DNA of 32,537 nt, taken from positions 1 to 32,537 of the forward strand of contig JAUCBJ010003253.1 in the NCBI GenBank assembly GCA_032718475.1, read 5' to 3'. The notes under the pieces were generated by a model. It did not search any database, was not told the origin of the DNA, and was given only the letters and a program-made list of their open reading frames with translations. Positions 11,839-20,300 of this stretch are shown here, in pieces. Numbering within the stretch: the stretch's first letter is position 1; the number at the start of each line of letters is the position of its first letter. This DNA is from Nemertoderma westbladi (Eukaryota; Xenacoelomorpha; Nemertodermatida; Nemertodermatidae). Both the position numbers and the translations under genes were made by a program.

Positions 11839-12547
11839 GTAGGTCAGTTCATATATCGGATTTGGATTGAGGTTCAGACTAGGAAGGATGGTTCTGTGGT
11901 ATCAATAATAAATACAGTAATTTATTAATGTATCTTACTAAATAATGATTTAATTTAAAGGGGTTTTTAATAAATAATGATTTTATTTTAAGGGGTGTAT
12001 TTTTCTAAATCTATTAAGAAGAAAATTAAAAAATTTAAATTAATTATTTTATGCGTTACTTTGGGTCAACCTCAACAGTTACAGTAGTTATCTGAGAGTC
12101 GGTATCGGTTCTTACTGTAAAAATATTTGTTTGTTTGTTGTTTTACTACTCATAAACAACAAAACTTACCACTTTGAACGAAATGTATTTTTAATCACAT
12201 ACACATATGTCAGTATGTACAGTATGTACCGGGAGTGGACGGTTTAGTGTTTTAAATATACTTTTAGTTTATTTTGAACAATAAAAGGGCCTAATGTACA
12301 GTACTTTTCCAGTAAATATTACTGGCAGCTCACTTAATTAATACAGGTTCCAAGCAAGGCCTACTGTAATTATTATTGTACAGTAGGACGTGCTACAAGT
12401 ACCAGTACTGTAGTACCTGTATGCATTACTGGTCTTAGTTGTGATTAACCGCGTGGTACTATTTACTTTCACTTTAGAATTTGGAATTGCTACCGTTTAC
12501 TGAAAGCATATCTATGGTGCATACAGTTACCGGTATTACTGTATATT
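11839..12547 (+). repeat. Left arm of the long inverted repeat
   Basis: Pairs in reverse complement with 13570-14529 with interruptions. The stretch 11950-12100 (aaggggtgtatttttc, then tgcgttactttgggtcaacc) matches poorly, whereas 12100-12547 matches well, ending at gttaccggtattactgtata against tatacagtaataccggtaac. It is A/T-rich with several tactgtacagta-like words and has no coding features. Confidence 0.85.
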
Positions 12548-12580
12548 AAATCATAATGAACTTATGTTTAATATTTTCAG

Positions 12581-12853
12581 ACGCAACAACAGGTGGTCCC
12601 TCATATCGAATCCCGAGACCACTTAAACAGGGAGATGCAAAGGTACAAAGATAGAGGGTGGTACATCCTCGGCTGGGGAAAGTCGGGCTCTCCTCGGTCG
12701 AGGGTGTGCCAGAAGCAGCTCGCATGCATATCACGCGAATTGTTCCTGCAGACCGTCTATATAACTTTGATGTTTATGTGGCCGGGGGAGTGCATACTTG
12801 ATGAACTACATACTTTAAAGTATGTAGTACAACAAACTTTAGTCAAAGTATAA
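12581..12853 (+). pseudogene. Decayed plus-strand ORF in the long-inverted-repeat element
   Basis: The frame opens directly after a splice-acceptor-like tttaatattttcag (ending 12580) and stays open to a TAA at 12851-12853, giving about 90 residues beginning TQQQVVPHIESRDH. It contains GWYILGWGKSG, but I recognise no family. The neighbouring frame from 12580 reads GGPSYRIPRPLKQGDA, meets a TAG at 12652, then continues GVPEAARMHITRIVPADR and LYNFDVYVAGG to a stop near 12802, and looks at least as protein-like. I cannot tell which was the original frame. Its end lies 5 bp from the stop of the minus-strand gene. Confidence 0.3.
12805..12828. repeat. 24-bp perfect palindrome at the convergent ORF ends
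   Basis: The half-site actacatacttt is followed immediately by its reverse complement aaagtatgtagt, with no loop. It lies just before the tail-to-tail stop codons at 12853 and 12859. It could be a cruciform or a protein-binding dyad; its function is unknown. Confidence 0.9.
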
Positions 12854-12858
12854 TATCG

Positions 12859-13515
12859 TCATAATTCTAACAAACTATAGTCATTCACGACATGCGTCGG
12901 CGGAGAATATTGTTGATCAGGGGAAGGCGATCGCAAACATTCCAAGCTATTGCCCAGCAACTCATTTGTACGGCGCGACTCTTCCAAGAGTTTCTGCATA
13001 ATCACCGTCTGAGAATCGCATAATTGCTTAAATTCTGCGCCAGGCTTAGATTTTTTAGCTATTGAAGCATTGTCTGGCGATTTCGGTACTGGTCGTCGTA
13101 AAACAACACCGCTCTCATCCCTAACAAATTTTGGGGCAACTGTTGAACCGTACTTTTGTGTTCTTTGCTCTATTTCACCAGCCATTTCGAATAGCTTCTC
13201 ACTTCCATATATTGAGAGTTCGTACTTATCGTCATTTTCATCGAGACCTCCCTCTCCTGCCCCTGTCGCGCTGGCAGACACTAATTTACGGCGATATTCT
13301 TTCATGATGTTGTCAAAACGCGTGAACAGCTGTATGTTTGTGCGTCCTGCTTTGTTGCGTAATTCTGAAAATGGATGTTAATTGAATAGTTTCAGGCGTA
13401 ATGTTCTGTTACCCTGTGTTTTCCTGAGCTTTTCTGTATTTTGAATAACTATATTCAGTAACTCTACCGATTCTGAAATGGTAAATAATTTTCGCTTCAG
13501 TGTTACAGCCGACAT
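12859..13515 (-). CDS. Two-exon element gene, possible Myb/SANT-like DNA-binding protein
   Basis: Proposed model: exon 1 is 13515-13413 (ATG TCG GCT ..., beginning MSAVTLKRKLFTISESVELL and ending after CAGG before GTAACA). The intron is 13412-13365 (48 bp, ending cattttcag). Exon 2 runs from 13364 to TGA at 12861-12859. The join makes a Glu codon and gives 202 residues. Read without splicing, exon 1 stops within the intron, and exon 2 is open upstream of its first Met, both of which support the join. Residues about 36-60 (LRNKAGRTNIQLFTRFDNIM then KEYRRKL) resemble the end of Myb/SANT-type domains in transposon accessory proteins, but the usual central Trp helix is missing. Residues about 150-180 (QLCDSQTVIMQKLLEESRR) look like a short coiled coil. 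The 48-bp intron is very short for an animal. The function is inferred, not established. Confidence 0.5.
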
Positions 13516-13582
13516 GTTACTTGAAAGATACAATGTTTAACTGCGGTACAGTTTGTAATTATTTATAATAATTTGATTTAAT

Positions 13583-13948
13583 ATACAGTAATACCGGTAA
13601 CTGTATGCACCATAGATATTCTTTCAGTAAATGGTAGCAATTCCAAATTCTAAAGTGAAAGTAAATAGTACCACGCGGTTAATCACAACAAAGACCAGTA
13701 ATGCATACAGTAATACCGGTAACTGTATGCACCATAGATATGCTTTCAGTAAATGGTAGCAATTCCAAATTCTAAAGTGAAAGTAAATAGTACCACGCGG
13801 TTAATCACAACAAAGACCAGTAATGCATACAGTAATACGGGTAACTGTATGCACCATAGATATGCTTTCAGTAAATGGTAGCAATTCCAAATGATAAAGT
13901 GAAAGTAAATAGTACCACGCGGTTAATCACAACAAACACCAGTAATGC
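13583..13948. repeat. 122-bp tandem triplication inside the right arm
   Basis: Three consecutive copies beginning atacagtaataccggtaac start at 13583, 13705 and 13827 (122-bp period). They differ by a few bases (tattc/tatgc; accgg/acggg; attcta/atgata). The left arm has only one copy (about 12421-12547), so the triplication is specific to this arm. Confidence 0.95.
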
Positions 13949-14445
13949 ATACAGGTACTAACTACAGTTAGTACTGGTACTTGTAGCACGTCCTTCTGTA
14001 CTATAATAATTACAGTAGGCCTTGCTTGGAACCTGTATTAATTAAGTGGCTGCCAGTAATATTTACTGGAAAAGTACTGTACATTAGGCTCTTTTATTGT
14101 TCAAAATAAACTAAAAGTATATTTAAAACACTAAACCTTCCACTCCCAGTAGATACTGTACATACTGACATATATGATTAAAATTACATTTCGTTCAAAG
14201 TGGTAAGTTTTTTTTGTTTATGAGTAGTAAAACAACAAACAAACAAATGTTTTTCCAGTAAGAACCGATACCGACTAAAAATTAAAATTAAATTATTATT
14301 TTGAACTTACTTAATGATTACTTAAAAATTAAAATCATTATTTATTAAAAACCCCTTTAAATTAAATCATTATTTAGTAAGATACATTAATAAATTACTG
14401 TATTTATTATTGATACCACAGAACCATCCTTCCTAGTCTGAACCT

Positions 14446-14516
14446 CAATCCAAATCCGAATCTCAATCCAAATCCAAATCCGAATTTCAATCCAAATCCA
14501 AATCCAAATCCGATAT
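14446..14516. repeat. (aaatcc)n-type minisatellite at the outer end of the right arm
   Basis: About ten imperfect copies of caatccaaatcc / aaatccgaatct. The left arm has a single ggatttggattgagg at the same place. An open frame on the opposite strand (IWIWIEIRIW type) is a product of this repeat. Confidence 0.85.
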
Positions 14517-14529
14517 ATGAACTGGCCTA

Positions 14530-14714
14530 GTGGAGGACCACCCACACAGTACACCGCAGAATTACAGTCTGCTATGCAATTATTCATATAATATTTCGTT
14601 TTGATTGAGGAATAAATAAATTCATTTCAATTCAGTTGTGAAGTACAAGGCGAAGGCACCGCCGAAAATTTCACTCTGTACCGGTGTACAAGGCTGAGAG
14701 AACTCCCTCTTGAA
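14530..14714. other. Spacer and left breakpoint of duplicate B
   Basis: 14530-14665 is unshared A/T-rich sequence. From about 14667-14672 (ttcactctgtaccggtgtac) the sequence becomes nearly identical to 8811 onward (ttcattctgtaccggtgtac). This marks the left boundary of the duplicated segment, and in copy A the same boundary truncates the Penelope-like element. Confidence 0.7.
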
Positions 14715-15020
14715 ATGACTCCCCAGTTCTCAGCCTAGGCTGAGATCACTCTTCAGTCGTCTCAGCCTATGGCCTAAGCTAAGAACACTCCCCTTAGGCT
14801 GAGATGACTCCCCTATTTGTGTTATAATTCATATCTGTACCTGTGTTATTTTCGTATATTGCAAAAATAAAACTGTAACATATGTTATTGAGATTTCGTT
14901 TATTGTTTTGGTTAGAAAGCCCGCCACTGTAACCTGCTCCTTTCCGTTAATTAAGAAATCTAGGGAGAAAACTGGAGAGGGGAGTCTTCTCAGCCTAGGC
15001 TGAGAAGACTGGGGAGTCAT
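14715..15020. mobile_element. Inverted-repeat (MITE-like) element upstream of copy B
   Basis: A 306-bp version of the element at 8856-9538. The left terminus atgactccccagttctcagc is mirrored by the right terminus ending ctgagaagactggggagtcat. One tcagcctaggctga unit is present on each side. The shared interior includes ttattgttttggttagaaag, cccgccactgtaacctgctc and ctttccgttaattaagaaat. It is probably closer to the ancestral form than the expanded copy A version. Confidence 0.65.
14983..15010. repeat. 28-bp perfect palindrome
   Basis: Half-site agtcttctcagcct followed directly by aggctgagaagact. It is the right inner end of the MITE-like element. The copy A counterpart (9500-9525) has lost perfect symmetry (gccttggc at the centre). 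Confidence 0.95.
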
Positions 15021-15292
15021 ATTTGGTGGCGAGTTATTTCAGCCTGTTACACCGGTACTCTACTCAGTAGATCTACCAACATTAGTGCAGTACGGTAGTG
15101 GACTAATTCCACACTGGGGTACCTGTTTATCAATAATGTTGTCTTTTGATATCTATCACTACACGACACGAGATTACAATGAGAGGCATTTTAAACTCCG
15201 AGCCGAGCGCACGAAATTATTGACTTAAATAAATGCAATAAAGAACTGATGACTGATAGGATATCAATCAGATCAGATAAAATCGGTAGAAT

Positions 15293-15349
15293 ATGTGGCT
15301 GGCCACGAGAAAAGGGACCTTTATGTCGCAAAACCTGATTCTGAGATAA
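15293..15349 (+). other. 18-codon upstream ORF created by the MITE insertion
   Basis: The original start ATG (equivalent to 9813 in copy A) now reads into the MITE as MWLATRKGTFMSQNLILR, then TAA. If transcription still begins at the old upstream promoter, this ORF would precede the real start at 15753 and could lower its translation. Whether the RNA includes this part is unknown. Confidence 0.5.
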
Positions 15350-15752
15350 TAGCGTTTAAAGTTTCCCTCTATTTTTGAACAAATTTAATTGGATTATCAA
15401 GTTAGAAATGTATAAAACGATGCGGGAAATTCAAATTGGTTCTGATATTCAATATACCTAGGAAAGAACTAATTACAGGAAGCAATATAAGATGTTGCAG
15501 TGTTGTATATAACACTGTTTTAGTGTTTTCATGTCTGAATTTAGGACTTTAATAAAAGTTACTAATACGGGTAGGTAGGAAAAGAGCTACCCGAATCACC
15601 TTCACATAAATCGCTATAACTTTTTTTTGGAAATAGATATTGAGACACTGTTTTTTTTGTTAAAATCTCTATAAAATTCTGCATCTCATAGGCCTAATAA
15701 CTCAAAATCGACCTCCGGTAACATAAGGTCCCTTTTCTCGTGGCCAGCCACA
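15294..15752. mobile_element. 457-459-bp MITE inserted at the start codon of copy B
   Basis: The left end begins gtggctggccacgagaaaag then ggacctttatgt. The right end is its reverse complement (acataaggtcccttttctcg then tggccagccac), so the terminal inverted repeat is about 27-32 bp, with weaker symmetry further in. The interior is A/T-rich and has no ORF. The copy A locus, gaatatgacaaatattgctg, is the empty site. In copy B it becomes gaatat + element + aatgaccaatattgctg. A 2-bp (at) or similar duplication regenerated the ATG, though its exact length is ambiguous by one base. No transposase is encoded. Confidence 0.92.
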
Positions 15753-17369
15753 ATGACCAATATTGCTGACACATTAGTGGCAGCGCGGGTCCCGAAAACA
15801 AGCGCAAGCATTTGGTGTGTATTCGGAGATGTCTGTCAAGGCAGCGACATCAAAGTGGAACTAACAACAGGAATTCCGGACGACCATGTAGATGACGATG
15901 TCAAGAAAGCCTTCATGGAGACCATCGATGAGATGGCATTGCGACAATTACCCTGCGATGCAACGGGAAGCAATATGGGACTCAAGACTGCACTGTCCGA
16001 GTTCTACAGAGACGCCCTTCTACGCGAGATAAACCCCGATTCCGAGGTGGTGTTAGGGACTGGAGCGAGTGACGTCATACACATGTGCTGCATCGCACTC
16101 ACCCAGGAAGGCGACAACATCGTGCTTATATCGCCCTATTTCGAACTCTACAATAGGATTATTATCAGTAAAGGTGGGAGGCCGTTGTATTCGCCGCTGC
16201 AGGACACGAACGAGACCGCTACAGTGCGACGGACATCAGTAGATATGCGGGTAAACTGGTCCGATCTGGAGGAGAAGTTGTCCCTCCCGCAGACCTCGAT
16301 GCTCATACTCAACACTCCGCACAACCCCACCGGGAAGGTGTTCACCCGTGAGGAGTTACGCCGACTAGCAGCATTGTGCACGACCCACAACGTCGTCTGC
16401 ATCTGCGACGAGGTCTACGAGTTTAACACTTTCGGGACCGCGGTGCACGTGAAGTTGGCGAGTTTCCCGGGGATGTGGGAGCGGTGCGTTACGGTGGGCA
16501 GCCCGGGGAAGGCATTCAACGCGACCGGACTCAAACTTGGATGGGGACTGGGCGACGCACGTTTACTAGCGAGGGTCTCCGCGGTGGTGCGAGCCATAGA
16601 GGGAGGTGGGCCGTCCACGGTGACGCAGAGAGTGGTGGAGAAACTCGTTCGGCGGGAGCTGGAAGGGGCGGGGTTGCTGACTAGGTTGAATCAAAGAAAC
16701 TGTAGTAAACGCGACGCACTGTGCGCCATCCTGAGGGAGTCAGAGATACCGCACTACGAGCCACAGGGTGGCTTGTTCATCATTATCGATATATCGCGAG
16801 TGGGAGATCCACCCAGGACTGATGGTGATGGTGAGAGTGAGAGTGGGACACAGCCCGGGACTGGTGGGACACAGTCCGGGAGTGGTGGGACACAGTCCGG
16901 AACTGGTGGGACACAGACCGGGGGTGGTGGGACACATTCCGGGACTGGTGGGACACAGACCGGGAGTGGTGGGACACAGTCCCGGGATGGAGGGCGTGGG
17001 ACACAGTCTGGGACTGGTGGGTCACATTCCGGGGATTGTGGTACACAGTCCGGAACTGGTGGGACACAGACCGGGGGTGGTGGGACACAGTCCGGGACTG
17101 GTGGGACACAGACTGGGAGTGGTGGGACACAGTCAGGGGATGGTGGGACAGAATTAGAGTCTCACCATGGAGACGTACACGTTGCTATAGCGATAGCTAA
17201 ACATTTGGGACTGGTGTTGCTGCCCGGGTCGATGTTCTTCAACAGCCAATACTGCAGCTCCCGTCGCTGGTTGCGAACCACGTTTATTAAGAACTTAGAA
17301 ACCCTTGAACGTTCCAGGGAACTGTTTCTAGCTCTAGGACGGTGGAACGTTCCAGGGAGCTGTTCCTAG
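15753..17369 (+). CDS. Kynurenine-aminotransferase-like PLP enzyme, copy B (538 aa, intronless)
   Basis: A fold-type I, class I/II aminotransferase resembling animal kynurenine aminotransferase / cysteine S-conjugate beta-lyase (KYAT1/KYAT3). Visible signatures: LGTGASDVIH (101-110), PYFELY (128-133, the ring-stacking aromatic region), NTPHNPTGK (187-195), CDEVYEF (218-224, with D219 and Y222), GMWERCVTVGSPGKAF (240-255; K253 is the predicted Schiff-base lysine), KLGW (261-264) and LRTTF with R508, the expected carboxylate-binding Arg. GLKLGW has Leu where the family usually has Trp. Residues about 357-467 are a Gly/Thr/Gln/Ser repeat in a loop. Without it the protein is about 425 residues, normal for the family. 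Known members transaminate kynurenine or glutamine with 2-oxo acids; the substrate here is inferred only. No signal peptide is seen. It is intronless, unlike typical animal KYAT genes. The last about 20 codons lie in the first two units of the 38-bp satellite, and the stop is TAG within unit 2. Confidence 0.9.
   Translation: MTNIADTLVAARVPKTSASIWCVFGDVCQGSDIKVELTTGIPDDHVDDDVKKAFMETIDEMALRQLPCDATGSNMGLKTALSEFYRDALLREINPDSEVVLGTGASDVIHMCCIALTQEGDNIVLISPYFELYNRIIISKGGRPLYSPLQDTNETATVRRTSVDMRVNWSDLEEKLSLPQTSMLILNTPHNPTGKVFTREELRRLAALCTTHNVVCICDEVYEFNTFGTAVHVKLASFPGMWERCVTVGSPGKAFNATGLKLGWGLGDARLLARVSAVVRAIEGGGPSTVTQRVVEKLVRRELEGAGLLTRLNQRNCSKRDALCAILRESEIPHYEPQGGLFIIIDISRVGDPPRTDGDGESESGTQPGTGGTQSGSGGTQSGTGGTQTGGGGTHSGTGGTQTGSGGTQSRDGGRGTQSGTGGSHSGDCGTQSGTGGTQTGGGGTQSGTGGTQTGSGGTQSGDGGTELESHHGDVHVAIAIAKHLGLVLLPGSMFFNSQYCSSRRWLRTTFIKNLETLERSRELFLALGRWNVPGSCS
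16842..17150 (+). repeat. In-frame 21-bp coding minisatellite, copy B (14 heptads)
   Basis: Same 21-bp unit as in copy A but longer. A block of about five heptads (GTQSGT-GGTQTGG-GGT(H/Q)SGT-GGTQTGS-GGTQS) occurs twice, separated by the irregular RDGGRG and GGSHSGDCG segments, so a multi-unit duplication lengthened it. No stop codon or frameshift is present. Confidence 0.93.
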
Positions 17370-20300
17370 CTCTAGGGCAGTGGAACGTTCCATGGAACTG
17401 TTTCTAGCTCTAGGACAGAGGAACGTTGCACGGAACTGTTCCTAGCTCTAGGACAGTGGAACGTTCCAGGGAACTGTTCCTAGCTCTAGGCCAGTAAAAA
17501 CGTTCCAGGGAACTGTTCCTAGCTCTAGGACATTGGAACGTTCCAGGGAACTGTTCCTAGCTCTAGGCCAGTAAAAACGTTCCAGGGAACTGTTCCTAGC
17601 TCTAGGACAGTGGAACGTTCCAGGGAACTGTTCCTAGCTCTAGGACATTGGAACGTTCCAGGGAACTGTTCCTAGCTCTAGGCCATTGGAACGTTCCAGG
17701 GAACTGTTCCTAGCTCTAGGACAGTGGAACGTTCCAGGGAACTGTTCCTAGCTCTAGGACATTGGAACGTTCCAGGGAACTGTTCCTAGCTCTAGGCCAG
17801 TAAAAACGTTCCAGGGAACTGTTCCTAGCTCTAGGACAGTGGAACGTTCCAGGGAACTGTTCCTAGCTCTAGGACAGTGGAACGTTCCAGGGAACTGTTC
17901 CTAGCTCTAGGACATTGGAACGTTCCAGGGAACTGTTCCTAGCTCTAGGACATTGGAACGTTCCAGGGAACTGTTCCTAGCTCTAGGACAGTGGAACGTT
18001 CCAGGGAACTGTTCCTAGCTCTAGGACATTGGAACGTTCCAGGGAACTGTTCCTAGCTCTAGGACAGTGGAACGTTCCAGGGAACTGTTCCTAGCTCTAG
18101 GACATTGGAACGTTCCGGGGAACTGTTCCTAGCTCTAGGACATTGGAACGTTCCAGGGAACTGTTCCTAGCTCTAGGACAGTGGAACGTTCCAGGGAACT
18201 GTTCCTAGCTCTAGGACATTGGAACGTTCCAGGGAACTGTTCCTAGCTCTAGGACAGTGGAACGTTGCAGGGAACTGTTCCTAGCTCTAGGACAGTGGAA
18301 CGTTCCAGGGAACTGTTCCTAGCTCTAGGACAGTAAAAACGTTCCAGGGAACTGTTCCTAGCTCTAGGACATTGGAACGTTCCAGGGAACTGTTCCTAGC
18401 TCTAGGACATTGGAACGTTCCAGGGAGCTCTAGGACAGTGGAACGTTCCAGGGAACTGTTCCTAGCTCTAGGCCATTGGAACGTTCCAGGGAACTGTTCC
18501 TAGCTCTAGGACATTGGAACGTTCCAGGGAACTGTTCCTAGCTCTAGGACATTGGAACGTTCCAGGGAGCTCTAGGACAGTGGAACGTTCCAGGGAACTG
18601 TTCCTAGCTCTAGGCCATTGGAACGTTCCAGGGAACTGTTCCTAGCTCTAGGACATTGGAACGTTCCAGGGAACTGTTCCTAGCTCTAGGACAGTGGAAC
18701 GTTCCAGGGAACTGTTCCTAGCTCTAGGACAGTAGAACGTTGCAGGGAACTGTTCCTAGCTCTAGGACAGTGGAACGTTCCAGGGAACTGTTCCTAGCTC
18801 TAGGACATTGGAACGTTCCAGGGAACTGTTCCTAGCTCTAGGACATTGGAACGTTCCAGGGAACTGTTCCTAGCTCTAGGACAGTGGAACGTTCCAGGGA
18901 ACTGTTCCTAGCTCTAGGACAGTGGAACGTTCCAGGGAACTGTTCCTAGCTCTAGGACATTGGAACGTTCCAGGGAACTGTTCCTAGCTCTAGGACATTG
19001 GAACGTTCCAGGGAACTGTTCCTAGCTCTAGGACAGTGGAACGTTCCAGGGAACTGTTCCTAGCTCTAGGACAGTGGAACGTTCCAGGGAACTGTTCCTA
19101 GCTCTAGGACATTGGAACGTTCCAGGGAACTGTTCCTAGCTCTAGGACATTGGAACGTTCCAGGGAACTGTTCCTAGCTCTAGGACATTGGAACGTTCCA
19201 GGGAACTGTTCCTAGCTCTAGGACATTGGAACGTTCCAGGGAACTGTTCCTAGCTCTAGGCCATTGGAACGTTCCAGGGAACTGTTCCTAGCTCTAGGAC
19301 ATTGGAACGTTCCAGGGAACTGTTCCTAGCTCTAGGACAGTGAAAACGTTCCAGGGAACTGTTCCTAGCTCTAGGACATTGGAACGTTCCAGGGAACTGT
19401 TCCTAGCTCTAGGACAGTGGAACGTTCCAGGGAACTGTTCCTAGCTCTAGGACATTGGAACGTTCCAGGGAACTGTTCCTAGCTCTAGGACAGTGGAACG
19501 TTCCAGGGAACTGTTCCTAGCTCTAGGACATTGGAACGTTCCAGGGAACTGTTCCTAGCTCTAGGACAGTGGAACGTTCCAGGGAACTGTTCCTAGCTCT
19601 AGGACATTGGAACGTTCCAGGGAACTGTTCCTAGCTCTAGGACATTGGAACGTTCCAGGGAACTGTTCCTAGCTCTAGGACAGTGGAACGTTCCAGGGAA
19701 CTGTTCCTAGCTCTAGGACATTGGAACGTTCCAGGGAACTGTTCCTAGCTCTAGGACAGTGGAACGTTCCAGGGAGCTGTTCCTAGCTCTAGGACATTGG
19801 AACGTTCCAGGGAGCTCTGGGACATTGGAACGTTCCGGGGAACTGTTCCTAGCTCTAGGACATTGGAACGTTCCAGGGAACTGTTCCTAGCTCTAGGACA
19901 TTGGAACGTTCCAGGGAACTGTTCCTAGCTCTAGGACAGTGGAACGTTCCAGGGAGCTGTTCCTAGCTCTAGGACATTGGAACGTTCCAGGGAGCTCTGG
20001 GACATTGGAACGTTCCGGGGAACTGTTCCTAGCTCTAGGACATTGGAACGTTCCAGGGAACTGTTCCTAGCTCTAGGACATTGGAACGTTCCAGGGAGCT
20101 CTAGGACAGTGGAACGTTCCAGGGAACTGTTCCTAGCTCTAGGACATTGGAACGTTCCAGGGAACTGTTCCTAGCTCTAGGACAGTGGAACGTTCCAGGG
20201 AACTGTTCCTAGCTCTAGGACATTGGAACGTTCCAGGGAACTGTTCCTAGCTCTAGGACATTGGAACGTTCCAGGGAACTGTTCCTAGCTCTAGGACAGT

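Larger units (their letters stand above)
11839..14529. mobile_element. 2.7-kb long-inverted-repeat transposon-like element
   Basis: The two ends are reverse complements over hundreds of bases. The left outer end reads cagttcatatatcggatttg then gattgaggttcagactagg; the right outer end reads cctagtctgaacctcaatcc ... ccgatatatgaactg. Further matching pairs are gtatcggttcttactg / cagtaagaaccgatac, and aaccgcgtggtactatttac / gtaaatagtaccacgcggtt. The left arm is about 710 bp. The right arm is about 960 bp, lengthened by an internal triplication and an aaatcc minisatellite. The core (about 12548-13570) holds a two-exon minus-strand gene and a plus-strand ORF meeting tail to tail. I infer a DNA transposon. 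No DDE transposase is recognisable, so it is probably non-autonomous. The superfamily is uncertain; a Myb-like accessory protein would fit PIF/Harbinger-type elements. Confidence 0.75.
13570..14529 (-). repeat. Right arm of the long inverted repeat
   Basis: Reverse complement of the left arm, with an extra 244 bp from the triplicated block (13583-13948) and extra aaatcc units near the outer end. The inner segment from 13950 (cagtactgg-like words, then tagcacgtccttctgtac) mirrors 12290-12420. Confidence 0.85.

Noticed and set aside
14387-14587. 66-codon minus-strand ORF with IWIWIEIRIW repeats
   Set aside because: Produced by the aaatcc minisatellite at the end of the inverted-repeat arm.
16768-17157. 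Overlapping ORFs on both strands across the 21-bp minisatellite (129 and 115 codons; also 10844-11044)
   Set aside because: A repeat of seven codons without stops is open in several frames at once; only the frame continuous with the aminotransferase motifs is supported.
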